64,000 nt of DNA from an uncultured bacterium (lineage in GTDB: Bacteria > Bacillota > Clostridia > Lachnospirales > Lachnospiraceae). Made by a program: the position numbers and the translations under genes. The stretch spans positions 59,774-123,773 of the forward strand of contig CANDBT010000008.1 of the NCBI GenBank assembly GCA_947383005.1, in the 5' to 3' direction. Shown piece by piece: positions 49,442-57,518 of the stretch. The notes under the pieces were generated by a model, which made no database searches, had not been told where the DNA came from, and worked only from the letters and a program-made list of their open reading frames with translations. Every line of letters starts with the position of its first letter. The first letter of the stretch is position 1.

Positions 49442-50818
49442 ATGTACGAAGATGAGAAAAAAGTTGATACGGGTATTGACAGAGAGGCTGATTGGAGACG
49501 TCAGGAAGAGGCTCGCGGGTGGCAGCAGTATGGTCAGGAAAATGCCTATAACCGAATGAATGCAAATCACATTCCGAAGGAACCGGAAAAGAAATCCGGC
49601 GGAAAAGGAAAGATGGTTGCTACGTTTGCAGGGATAGTTGTGGCTGCGGTTTTATTTGGAGCGGTATCAGGAAGCGTAATGTTCGGCGTTAATACTCTTG
49701 GTGAATATATGAAAGCGAAAAATTTACCAAAAAGTGATGTGCAGGTCAGTGTGGAGACTGCCGGTACGCAGATGCCGGAGGAACAGCCGGCCAGCGCGGC
49801 GCCCGCTTTGCAGACAGATGTATCGGCTATCGTAGAAAAAGCTATGCCTTCAGTGGTGGCAATTACCAATACCGTGGTAATGGAACAGCGTACATGGTTT
49901 GGCGGTCCGAATCAGAGATATGAGGTACCCAGCAGCGGTTCCGGCATTATTATCGGACAAAATGACAGTCAGTTGCTGATCGTTACGAATAATCATGTGG
50001 TAGAGGATTCGACGGAGCTGTTAGTGACTTTCATTGATGATACCACAGTAAATGCGGTGATTAAGGGGACAGATTCGGACAGTGACCTGGCGGTGATTGC
50101 CGTTCCGCTTTCCGATATCGGGGCAGAAACGACAGAAAAAATAAAAGTGGCGGTAATGGGTGACTCGGATGCACTGAAAGTAGGGCAAGGGGTAATCGCC
50201 ATCGGGAATGCTTTGGGATATGGCCAGTCAGTGACGGTTGGCTATGTAAGTGCTCTGGATCGGGAAGTGAAGACTGATGAAAAGACCACCCGGAATTTGC
50301 TGCAGACAGATGCGGCGATTAATCCGGGCAATAGCGGCGGCGCTCTTGTGAATATGCGTGGTGAGGTCATTGGTATCAACGCAGCAAAATATTCTTCTAC
50401 AGACGTTGAAGGTATGGGATATGCTATACCGATTTCGAAAGCACAGGATATTATCAACGAATTGATGAACCGGGAGATTCGTGAGGAAGTGGATGAACAG
50501 AAGCAGGGGTATCTGGGGATTCAGGGAATGAATATTGATGATACGGCGGCAGCGATGTACGGGATGCCTAAAGGCATTTATGTATACAAGATTGTAGAAG
50601 GGAGTGCGGCAGCGAAGTCTGATTTGTGGGAAAAGGATATTATCACTAAATTTGATGGACAGACCGTGCGTACCATGGCTGATTTGCAGAATATGCTGAC
50701 TTATTACGAGGGGAATACTACAGTTGAGCTGACCGTGCAGTCTCTGGCAAACGGAGAGTATACAGAGCGGATAGTAGAAATTACCCTTGGTTTCAAAACA
50801 GATGCAGAAGCGGATTAA
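49442..50818 (+). CDS. HtrA/DegP-type serine protease
   Basis: The 458-residue membrane-bound protease has a polar cytoplasmic N terminus of about 55 residues and one membrane helix (MVATFAGIVVAAVLFGAVSGSVMFG, about 58-82). The trypsin-like domain carries the triad His in VTNNHVVEDS, Asp in DSDLAVIAV and Ser in INPGNSGGALV. The PDZ domain at about 345-445 has GYLGIQGMNI, GIYVYKIVEGSAAAKSDL and DIITKFDGQTVRTMADLQNML. It fits the gram-positive HtrA group that degrades misfolded proteins outside the membrane. The start has GAAAGGGG upstream. A hairpin at 50875-50909 may end its transcript. Confidence 0.93.
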   Translation: MYEDEKKVDTGIDREADWRRQEEARGWQQYGQENAYNRMNANHIPKEPEKKSGGKGKMVATFAGIVVAAVLFGAVSGSVMFGVNTLGEYMKAKNLPKSDVQVSVETAGTQMPEEQPASAAPALQTDVSAIVEKAMPSVVAITNTVVMEQRTWFGGPNQRYEVPSSGSGIIIGQNDSQLLIVTNNHVVEDSTELLVTFIDDTTVNAVIKGTDSDSDLAVIAVPLSDIGAETTEKIKVAVMGDSDALKVGQGVIAIGNALGYGQSVTVGYVSALDREVKTDEKTTRNLLQTDAAINPGNSGGALVNMRGEVIGINAAKYSSTDVEGMGYAIPISKAQDIINELMNREIREEVDEQKQGYLGIQGMNIDDTAAAMYGMPKGIYVYKIVEGSAAAKSDLWEKDIITKFDGQTVRTMADLQNMLTYYEGNTTVELTVQSLANGEYTERIVEITLGFKTDAEAD

Positions 50819-50950
50819 AGCAGTATTCGGGAGGCTTTTGCCATTTATAATGATAAAACAGATATGGCTGGGACAATACTCAGAGTGCCGTAATGGCGCC
50901 CTGAGTATTTGTGTAAACATAATTGTTCATGGCAGGCTGGTAAAAAACAC

Positions 50951-51098
50951 GTAACAGTTCAGATGGGTATCTTCCTGCTCGTCTATGCCGGACAAAAGCC
51001 AGGATGTCCATTCGATGTGGAATTTTACATGAATTTTGGCTTCAAGCAAGCTTGACGCCAAAAATTCATGTAAAATTCCCTGCCGTCTGAACTGTCAC
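50951..51098. repeat. Repeat B, copy 3 (full length)
   Basis: Arms GTAACAGTTCAGATGGG and CCGTCTGAACTGTCAC enclose GGATGTCCATTCGATGTGG and a central palindrome in which GAATTTTACATGAATTTTGG pairs with its complement around CAAGCAAGCTTG. The 148-bp unit fills most of the htrA-clpX gap (50819-51142). Nothing else is seen in that gap apart from a hairpin after htrA. Confidence 0.85.
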
Positions 51099-51142
51099 AA
51101 AAATACATTACGGGCAAACAACAAGGAAAGGGAAAAGAAAAT

Positions 51143-52588
51143 ATGGAAGACAAAGACCAGCAAAAGGGTCAGACGAATAGAACGAATGAGGGCGGAGCGG
51201 GAGACGGCCAGGAATATGAGAAAATTTGTTATATGTGCCGCAGGCCGGAGAGTAAAGCGGGTAACATGATTGTTATGCCGGGGAATATGTGCCTGTGCCA
51301 TGACTGCATGCAAAAAGCATTTGATTCAGTGATGGGAGGAAATATGGATTTATCCAGGATTGATTGGTCCCAGCTTTCCCATATGCCATATATGAATCTG
51401 AATTTAGTCCCTTCTGCAGATGGCGACAATATTATGCAGATTCCACAAAAGCAGAAAGTAAAAAAGAAAAAAGAAAAATCCGGTCCCGCATTTGAATTGA
51501 AAGATATTCCTGCGCCTCATACCATCAAGCGGATGCTGGATGAATATGTGATCGGGCAGGAACATGCGAAAAAAGTGATTTCTGTAGCTGTTTACAATCA
51601 TTATAAGCGGGTTTATGCGGAAAGCATAAGAAAAACTGTGGGGAAAAAGGGACAGATTGAGGACAGGGAGGATATCCGTATTGAAAAGTCCAACATTCTG
51701 ATGGTTGGCCCTACAGGAAGCGGTAAAACGTATCTGGTAAAAACTTTGGCTCGTTTGCTTGACGTGCCTTTGGCTATAGCGGATGCCACATCTCTGACAG
51801 AGGCGGGATATATTGGTGATGATATAGAAAGCGTGGTGTCCAAATTGCTGGCTGCCGCCGGAAATGATGTGGAACGGGCAGAGCATGGCATAATTTTTAT
51901 TGATGAGATTGATAAAATAGCGAAAAAGCGTCAGACTAATACGCGGGATGTAAGCGGAGAGTCGGTGCAGCAGGAGCTTTTGAAGCTGTTGGAGGGAAGC
52001 AATGTGGAAGTACCGGTAGGTTCAAATCAGAAAAATGCGCTTACTCCGCTGACTACGGTTAATACAGATAATATTTTGTTTATTTGCGGCGGGGCATTTC
52101 CCGATTTGGAGAGAATCATTCGAACCCGTTTGGCCAAGAAAGCATCTATGGGGTTTGGGGCCGAGCTGAAGGATAAATATGAGCAGGATGAAAATATCAT
52201 ATGTCAGGTTTCCCCCGCGGATTTAAGAGAGTTCGGCATGATCCCTGAATTTTTGGGCCGTCTTCCCGTAACGGTTACATTGGAAAAGCTGACAGAAAAG
52301 CTGCTTGTGAAAATATTAAAGGAGCCTCGAAATGCGATTTTAAAACAGTATATCTGTTTGCTGGATATGGATGAAGTAAAATTGACATTTGACGAAGACG
52401 CGCTGGGCTGGATTGCACAGGAGGCATTAAAGCGCGAGACGGGCGCCCGCGCTTTACGTGCCATATTGGAAGAGTATATGCTGGATATCATGTATGAAAT
52501 TCCGAAAGATCCGAATATCGGTTCGGTGGTGATTACCCGGGCGTATTTGGAGAAACGGGGCGGGCCTCTGATACAGATGAGAGGCTGA
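51143..52588 (+). CDS. clpX: ClpX-type AAA+ unfoldase (paralogue)
   Basis: ClpX unfolds tagged proteins and feeds them to ClpP. The 481-residue protein has an N-terminal zinc-binding domain (CYMCRRPE...CLCHDC, about residues 33-58), then a long linker. The AAA+ module carries Walker A VGPTGSGKTYL, pore loop AGYIGDDIE (usual GYVGED), Walker B IIFIDEIDKIA, and RLPVTVTLEKLT and KRETGARALRAI as sensor regions. The ClpP-docking tripeptide position reads MGF (ASMGFGAEL) instead of the usual I/L/VGF. The long linker, the MGF loop and the absence of clpP or tig next to it suggest a second ClpX-like protein, not the housekeeping copy. It may still dock ClpP. Confidence 0.85.
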   Translation: MEDKDQQKGQTNRTNEGGAGDGQEYEKICYMCRRPESKAGNMIVMPGNMCLCHDCMQKAFDSVMGGNMDLSRIDWSQLSHMPYMNLNLVPSADGDNIMQIPQKQKVKKKKEKSGPAFELKDIPAPHTIKRMLDEYVIGQEHAKKVISVAVYNHYKRVYAESIRKTVGKKGQIEDREDIRIEKSNILMVGPTGSGKTYLVKTLARLLDVPLAIADATSLTEAGYIGDDIESVVSKLLAAAGNDVERAEHGIIFIDEIDKIAKKRQTNTRDVSGESVQQELLKLLEGSNVEVPVGSNQKNALTPLTTVNTDNILFICGGAFPDLERIIRTRLAKKASMGFGAELKDKYEQDENIICQVSPADLREFGMIPEFLGRLPVTVTLEKLTEKLLVKILKEPRNAILKQYICLLDMDEVKLTFDEDALGWIAQEALKRETGARALRAILEEYMLDIMYEIPKDPNIGSVVITRAYLEKRGGPLIQMRG

Positions 52589-52611
52589 ATACTTTCCTTT
52601 CGATTTGCTGA

Positions 52612-54339
52612 TTAGCGTCCAACCAGGAAGGATTGGTATAAGTTAAGAGTACCATAACCCCATGTACGGTTGGGATAGGTGAAAGCAGGATTGCGGCTGG
52701 CGCCTCGAATCAGCATGGAAGTGACTGCCGCCGAACCAAGAAAAGGGTTATTGTTATTGACAATGCCCCAATGAAAAAGATCGGCTACGGCGCCGGCAGT
52801 AATAGCGGCCGCTACGGAGGAGCCGGTACGGCGGGTAAAACGGATACCTCCGCCGGGAGGTGTTACCGTAGGCCCCTGGACCTCCACACCGGGTGCGGCT
52901 AAATCTGGTTTGATTCGGCCGCTGGGGGTATATCCCCGGCTGCTGTGGATATAAATACTATTATTAGCATGGTTGTAGGTGCTGACAGTCAGGGGCATAG
53001 GCGCATTGCCCGGGTCGGTGATCGTATTGTCCGGGTTAGGACGCAAAAATATAGTCTGTTTTGACAAGAAACCATCCATAGGCAGCCAAATATGGAAGAG
53101 TCCTGATACCAGTACAATAGGATAGACACGAATATGCCAGATGCCTGCCGCCGGGGACTGGAACCGCATAAAGATCAATTGGTTGCCGGAGCCGCTTTCG
53201 TTATTTTGATAATTGACGGTGATGGTGGTGGAATCCAGTTTCAGGGGGATTACTGTTTCCGAACCCAGAGTCAAAGGAACCCGCTCGACGACTTCACCGG
53301 AAGGGGAGACAAAGCCTACCGCATATAGATTGGGTTCGCCAGCCCATAGTTCGGCGCAGAAACCGGTTTCATCGGCGCCTACCCGCAGTTCAATATCGTC
53401 GTATTCCTGATCGGAAGAGAGTGTGCCCATATAATGATGGTGAAGACCGAGTTCATTACCGGCGGCAGCTACGGCGGCTATACCGCTATAGCCAGCCAGA
53501 TTCTGAAGCTGATGTCCGAGAGGCGTACTTCCTTCATGGCTGCCTTGATTGGTGCCAAGCCCCAGGTAGAGAATCAGCGGCATTTGATATTGAAGCGACA
53601 ATTCGGTCATATAGGTGATGGCCGACATGATATCATTTTCCTGAAATGCAGTTGCGTCCGGACGCAGCAGAAAAAAATCCCGAAGATATTGTTTGGCTTG
53701 TTTCAGTTTAACAATGACCAGAGAGGAATCAGGCGCGGCGCCAAAAAACGTTGTGGGTTGGCTTACCCGGTTGCCGGCAGCAACACCGGCCATAAAAGTC
53801 CCGTGGCCGTCTGTATCGCGGCTGGGTACCAGGTCATAGGGGTTTTCTGAATTTAGGGCAGCATTGATTTCTTCCTGGCTGTATACGCTCCCGTATATAG
53901 GCTGGTAGCTGCCAATTGTTGGGAGGGGCTTATCGCTGTCGATCGTCTGATCCCAAATGCCCAGGATACGGCTGGATCCATCAGCGTTGCGAAAGAGTTC
54001 GCTGGTATAATCAATACCTGTATCAGCAATGCCGATGATTACATTACGGCCGGTGCTTAACAGCGAAGGCTGGTCAAAAACCGGCGGAATTTCACTTTCC
54101 TCCAAAGCCGTGGTGTCCAAAAGCCCATAGAGTTTGGGAATAATGCCATAAGGGAATTTGGAGATCGTCAGAGGCGCCACATTGCTCCGTTTAGCATAAA
54201 TGACGGCAAAATCCTGATCGATGAAATTGATGCATGTGCTTGATGATGCTTGGTATAAAGACTCTACAGCGTGGGAGGAATAGCGCAGGATAAAATCATA
54301 ATAATCGTCAGAAGAAGGGGAATATTCACAAGCAGGCAA
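52612..54339 (-). CDS. S8 subtilisin-like protease, Csp-like
   Basis: The 575-residue protease has the catalytic Asp in IIGIADTGIDYTS, the His in DTDGHGTFMAGV and the Ser in RTGSSVAAAITAG, so the triad is complete. An insert of about 180 residues with a jelly-roll-like region (GFCAELWAGEPNLYAVGFVSP ... IWHIRVYPIVLV) lies between His and Ser. This is the layout of the clostridial Csp proteases, which activate the cortex enzyme SleC during germination, and of related S8 peptidases of unknown role. No signal peptide is seen. The TTG start has AAAGGA 7 bp upstream. It converges with clpX (23-bp gap). Whether it is a germination protease or a general one is open. Confidence 0.82.
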   Translation of the reverse strand: MPACEYSPSSDDYYDFILRYSSHAVESLYQASSSTCINFIDQDFAVIYAKRSNVAPLTISKFPYGIIPKLYGLLDTTALEESEIPPVFDQPSLLSTGRNVIIGIADTGIDYTSELFRNADGSSRILGIWDQTIDSDKPLPTIGSYQPIYGSVYSQEEINAALNSENPYDLVPSRDTDGHGTFMAGVAAGNRVSQPTTFFGAAPDSSLVIVKLKQAKQYLRDFFLLRPDATAFQENDIMSAITYMTELSLQYQMPLILYLGLGTNQGSHEGSTPLGHQLQNLAGYSGIAAVAAAGNELGLHHHYMGTLSSDQEYDDIELRVGADETGFCAELWAGEPNLYAVGFVSPSGEVVERVPLTLGSETVIPLKLDSTTITVNYQNNESGSGNQLIFMRFQSPAAGIWHIRVYPIVLVSGLFHIWLPMDGFLSKQTIFLRPNPDNTITDPGNAPMPLTVSTYNHANNSIYIHSSRGYTPSGRIKPDLAAPGVEVQGPTVTPPGGGIRFTRRTGSSVAAAITAGAVADLFHWGIVNNNNPFLGSAAVTSMLIRGASRNPAFTYPNRTWGYGTLNLYQSFLVGR

Positions 54340-54469
54340 GGCAAGTTCCTTTCATGGGCGGCCTTTTATAGATGGCCTTTTTCATAAAGTATGAAAGAAA
54401 ATGTGTATTTGCGCATGATTTTTATAAATAATAAATACATTCTTGGAGTTTCTTTGTGTTTGGATCGTA

Positions 54470-54595
54470 AGATGATTTTTGTCAGATGTGCAAAAATTTA
54501 TGAGACGTATGCGGAACGTATGTTGATTGGTTTATGTGCATATGGCGGATAATCAGCCGTAAATGCAGGCGGAGGAGAGATTCCGGGAGTAGATA
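54470..54595. repeat. Repeat D, copy 2
   Basis: It aligns with 39216-39343: AGATGATTTTTGTCAGATG, CGTATGCGGAACGTATG palindrome, GTGCATATGGCGGATAATC, GAGAGATTCCGGGAGTAGAT. The palindrome differs from copy 1 by paired changes (CGTACG versus CGTATG arms). It ends 25 bp before the next start codon. Confidence 0.85.
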
Positions 54596-54619
54596 ATAAG
54601 GATAAAGGAGGTTTTTACT

Positions 54620-55135
54620 ATGGTGTATGCGGCAATAATTGGATTACTGGCATCGGGGGATTTGTGGGCCAAATGGAGGATTGAGTCCCAAAAACCGGAA
54701 GATTTTCCACGGCCATTAAAAGGGACGAAAGATAAGGTCTGGCTGTACCGCAATCACAATGAAGGTTTTCCCTTTGGATTAATGAAAAAGCAAAGCCAGT
54801 TGGTGAGGACACTTTCGCTGGCAGTCACCTCAGGGCTGGCAGGAGCACTGACGGCTTTGTTGTCCAAAAAAGGGAATCATCTCCCGAAGATCGCGCTGAC
54901 TTTGGTGATCGGCGGATCTTTAAGCAATCTGTATGATCGCTACATGCGCCATTATGTTATTGATTATTTTAGCCTGCGGTTGGGGCCGTTGAAAAAAGTG
55001 GTGTTTAATTTGGGGGATATTTGTATATTCCTTGGTTCGGGATTATTGTTTATCTATAAGCTGTGTCAGGAAATCCGCAGGCCGTCGGATACGGATTCCC
55101 TGGATACCATGGATTACTTAAAAGCCATGGAGTAA
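54620..55135 (+). CDS. Signal peptidase II-like protein (divergent LspA)
   Basis: The 171-residue protein has four hydrophobic segments and keeps the two LspA active-site regions in altered form. GGSLSNLYDRYMRHYVIDYF corresponds to the usual 'GGAxGNLxDR...VvDf'. KKVVFNLGDICIFLGSGLL corresponds to 'FNxADxxI.iG', and both catalytic aspartates are present. LYRNHNEGFPFGL matches the N-x-GaaF region. Signal peptidase II cleaves prolipoproteins, and several lipoproteins occur in this window. The divergence suggests a paralogue with a special substrate; a canonical lspA may lie elsewhere. The start follows a strong AAAGGAGG. Confidence 0.78.
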   Translation: MVYAAIIGLLASGDLWAKWRIESQKPEDFPRPLKGTKDKVWLYRNHNEGFPFGLMKKQSQLVRTLSLAVTSGLAGALTALLSKKGNHLPKIALTLVIGGSLSNLYDRYMRHYVIDYFSLRLGPLKKVVFNLGDICIFLGSGLLFIYKLCQEIRRPSDTDSLDTMDYLKAME

Positions 55136-55140
55136 AGCTG

Positions 55141-55172
55141 TTGACAGAAAAAACGAATTATTGTAGTATAAT
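55141..55172 (+). promoter_or_regulatory. Probable sigma-A promoter of the CorC-like gene
   Basis: TTGACA (55141-55146) is followed 17 bp on by TAGTATAAT, which offers overlapping -10 boxes TAGTAT (17-bp spacer) and TATAAT (20-bp spacer). It lies 55 bp upstream of the start at 55227. Confidence 0.6.
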
Positions 55173-55226
55173 AGCTGTGCTGCCAGCAAATATATTTTGT
55201 TTTGGGAAGGAGATTAAAATTTTTTT

Positions 55227-56528
55227 ATGTTAGATTCAGGAGACAGTACAGGCATACAGATAGGTATGGTTGTTGTGTTGCTTTGCTTGTCCGCCTTTTT
55301 TTCATCGGCGGAAACGGCGCTTACTACCGTAAACCGCATGAGAGTGCGGACTCTGGCGGAAGCAGGGGATAAAAGAGCGATTACCTTATCTAAGGTGATT
55401 GAAAATCCGGGAAAGATGCTGAGTACGATTTTGGTGGGAAATAATATTGTAAACCTGACAGCTTCATCCTTGATGACAACCCTTACATTGCAGCTTTTCG
55501 GAAGTAAAGCGGTGGGAGTGGCGACTGGTATGCTGACACTGTTGATTTTGGTTTTTGGTGAAATTTCTCCGAAAACTTTGGCGACGATTTATTCGGAAAG
55601 TCTTTCTTTGCGATATGCCAGGATAATTTATCTGTTGATGACCTTGCTGACGCCGGTGATTTTTTGCATCAATCAGTTGTCTTTGGGCTTTTTGCTTCTT
55701 TTGCGAATCGACCCGAATAAAAAACAGGAAGCGATTACGGAGGATGAATTGCGGACAATTGTGGAAGTCAGCCATGAAGAGGGTGTTATTGAAAGTGAAG
55801 AGAAAAAGATGATCAATAATGTATTTGATTTTGGCGATTCCGTGGCTAAAGATGTGATGGTACCCCGCATCGATATGGTGATGGTAGAAGTAAATACCAC
55901 ATTTCCGGAGTTGATGGAGATCATTCGGCGGGAGAAATTTACCCGTTTCCCTGTTTATGAAGATTCGACAGACAATGTAATCGGCATCATCAATGTAAAA
56001 GATATTTTGTTGGCGGAGAACCGACAGGATTTTACGATCCGTAAATTTATGCGTCAGCCATTGTATACTTATGAATATAAGAAAACCGCGGAGCTGATGG
56101 CGGAAATGCGCAAAACATTTAACAATTTTATTATTGTATTGGATGAGTATGGCGCTACTGCGGGAATGGTGACTTTGGAGGATATGCTGGAAGAAATTGT
56201 CGGAGAAATCCGGGACGAATTTGATGAGGATGAAGAGGATACAATAAAAAAACTGGCAGATGATGAATATGAGGTCAGCGGATCGGCTAAGCTGGACGAT
56301 TTAAATCGTTGGCTGGATTTGAAATTGAAATCGGATGATTATGATTCGATTGGCGGTCTGGTAATTGGTTTGTTGGATCATCTTCCCGACAGCGGCGAAG
56401 AGGTTTGCCATGGCAATTTACGTTTAATTGTGGAAAAGGTAGAGAAAAACCGGATTGAAAAAATTCATCTGTATCTTCTGCATGAGGAACAATCAGAGAT
56501 GCTTGAGGAGCAAACAGCGGCATCTTGA
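55227..56528 (+). CDS. CNNM/HlyC/CorC-type membrane protein with CBS pair
   Basis: The 433-residue protein has an N-terminal DUF21 (CNNM) domain with about four membrane helices (residues 8-190), including FFSSAETALTTVNRMRVRTLA and PGKMLSTILVGNNIVNLTASS. Two CBS domains follow at about 205-330 (VMVPRIDMVMVEVNTTFPELM, FTRFPVYEDSTDNVIGIINVKD, YGATAGMVTLEDMLEEIVGEI). A C-terminal CorC_HlyC transporter-associated domain lies at about 345-415 (EYEVSGSAKLDDLNRWLDL). Members take part in Mg2+/Co2+ movement and some have been called hemolysins. AAGGAG lies about 14 bp before the ATG, a little far. Confidence 0.92.
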   Translation: MLDSGDSTGIQIGMVVVLLCLSAFFSSAETALTTVNRMRVRTLAEAGDKRAITLSKVIENPGKMLSTILVGNNIVNLTASSLMTTLTLQLFGSKAVGVATGMLTLLILVFGEISPKTLATIYSESLSLRYARIIYLLMTLLTPVIFCINQLSLGFLLLLRIDPNKKQEAITEDELRTIVEVSHEEGVIESEEKKMINNVFDFGDSVAKDVMVPRIDMVMVEVNTTFPELMEIIRREKFTRFPVYEDSTDNVIGIINVKDILLAENRQDFTIRKFMRQPLYTYEYKKTAELMAEMRKTFNNFIIVLDEYGATAGMVTLEDMLEEIVGEIRDEFDEDEEDTIKKLADDEYEVSGSAKLDDLNRWLDLKLKSDDYDSIGGLVIGLLDHLPDSGEEVCHGNLRLIVEKVEKNRIEKIHLYLLHEEQSEMLEEQTAAS

Positions 56529-56562
56529 TTTTCCGGTAATCATTTGGATAGAGGCGGGCAGG

Positions 56563-56616
56563 AGCGGCTGCAAAATACAAGCCAGGTAAAACTGGCGTTT
56601 TGCAGCCGCTTTTTTG
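56563..56616. terminator. Terminator between convergent genes
   Basis: AGCGGCTGCAAAA pairs perfectly with TTTTGCAGCCGCT (13 bp), with an inner GCCAG/CTGGC hairpin, and is followed by TTTTTT on the plus strand. The short gap serves both the CorC-like gene and the minus-strand membrane protein gene. Confidence 0.88.
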
Positions 56617-56622
56617 TAAATT

Positions 56623-56982
56623 TTAGCTGAATATTCCTCCGGCAATACCGCCGGACACACAGCATCCCATGACGGTCATTGCATGGGAAATATCCGGTAT
56701 GGTATTGTTTTTTTGACCGATAAGCCAGGAGACGGCAAACAGTATTGCGAAATAAGCCAGCCCGGTAAGGAGTCCCCAAAAGAAACGTTGTGAACGGATT
56801 GCCTTGCCGGCCAGAAATCCTCCGAACAAACATGCAGCTACATAGATTACATAGATAGCGGAATTGATTTGGGATTCACTTAATTTCATGCGATAGAGGG
56901 CGAAAGAAAGTATCAGCAGCAAAAGACCTGACAACAGGTAGGAGAGTAACAAGGAGCGCAGCAAAGCTTTGGATTTGTCCAT
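56623..56982 (-). CDS. TIGR04086-type four-helix membrane protein
   Basis: The 119-residue protein consists of four hydrophobic segments (about residues 10-26, 42-60, 70-86, 100-118) with a glycine-rich last one (CCVSGGIAGGIFS) and a central GGFLAGKAIRSQRFFWGLLTG. Length, helix spacing and the G-x-x-A-G-K segment fit the TIGR04086 family found in Clostridia and Bacillus (B. subtilis YrzE-like). Its function is unknown. AGGAAA lies upstream of the ATG. The repeats B copy 4 and E copy 2 fill the DNA upstream. Confidence 0.8.
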   Translation of the reverse strand: MDKSKALLRSLLLSYLLSGLLLLILSFALYRMKLSESQINSAIYVIYVAACLFGGFLAGKAIRSQRFFWGLLTGLAYFAILFAVSWLIGQKNNTIPDISHAMTVMGCCVSGGIAGGIFS

Positions 56983-57029
56983 GAGAGTTTCCTTTCTTGT
57001 AACGGCTTGATTGATGAGTTATCGGTTTT

Positions 57030-57180
57030 CCGTTCACAGTGAGGGGCATCTTCCTGCCCGTTTTAAACGGACAAGAAGCATCGGATGTCCATCCAATGTA
57101 GAATTTAACATGAATTTTGGCTTACAAGCAAGCTTGATGCCCAAAATTCGTGTAAAATTCCCCGCCGTCTGAATTGTTAC
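57030..57180. repeat. Repeat B, copy 4 (full length)
   Basis: It contains GGATGTCCATCCAATGTAG, the central palindrome around CAAGCAAGCTTGATG and the right arm CCGCCGTCTGAATTGTTAC, aligning with copy 3. The left arm has diverged (GTTCACAGTGAGGGGCATC). Confidence 0.8.
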
Positions 57181-57331
57181 AGTTACTGTTCACTCCCATG
57201 TCAAGCACTACGCTGCTTGGCATGGGGGATGCACGTAATGGCAGCGAACCAGGCCGCCCATCGCCGCAGGCGATTTTAAATGGCGGCCTGAGTTGCTGTT
57301 CGCTGGGTACCAGTGAACAGTAACCTGTTAC
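57176..57331. repeat. Repeat E, copy 2 (long inverted repeat)
   Basis: GTTACTGTTCACT (57182-57194) is the exact reverse complement of AGTGAACAGTAAC (57312-57324). Inside are two further hairpins, CCCATGTCAAGCA/TGCTTGGCATGGG and CAGGCCGCC/GGCGGCCTG. The arms match the smaller palindrome at 46820-46853. With repeat B copy 4 it fills the 56983-57360 gap, which has no gene. Confidence 0.8.
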
Positions 57332-57362
57332 AAGATATTCGTGAAAAATTGAAAAAATTACC

Positions 57363-57391
57363 TTGACATGAATTTATAATGTAGATATAAT
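57363..57391 (+). promoter_or_regulatory. str operon promoter
   Basis: TTGACA (57363-57368), 17 bp, TATAAT (57386-57391): a perfect sigma-A promoter, 128 bp before rpsL, as expected for highly expressed ribosomal genes. Confidence 0.85.
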
Positions 57392-57437
57392 GGTAAGGCG
57401 TGTGAATTTCACACTTGTTTTTTGTGTATACAAAGCA

Positions 57438-57460
57438 AGCATACGAATGTGTGCTTTTTT
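57438..57460 (+). terminator. Terminator-like hairpin in the rpsL leader (possible attenuator)
   Basis: AGCATAC pairs with GTGTGCT around GAAT and is followed by six T. It lies between the promoter and the rpsL start, so it could end a share of transcripts early and allow control of the operon. Confidence 0.55.
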
Positions 57461-57518
57461 GTATTACATGAAGAAGATTAAAAGCAACCACAGACAATAT
57501 CACAGGAGGTGAAGAGGA

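Noticed and set aside
53421-53850. Plus-strand open frames over the S8 protease
   Set aside because: They lie antisense to a gene with full catalytic motifs and show no recognisable protein family.
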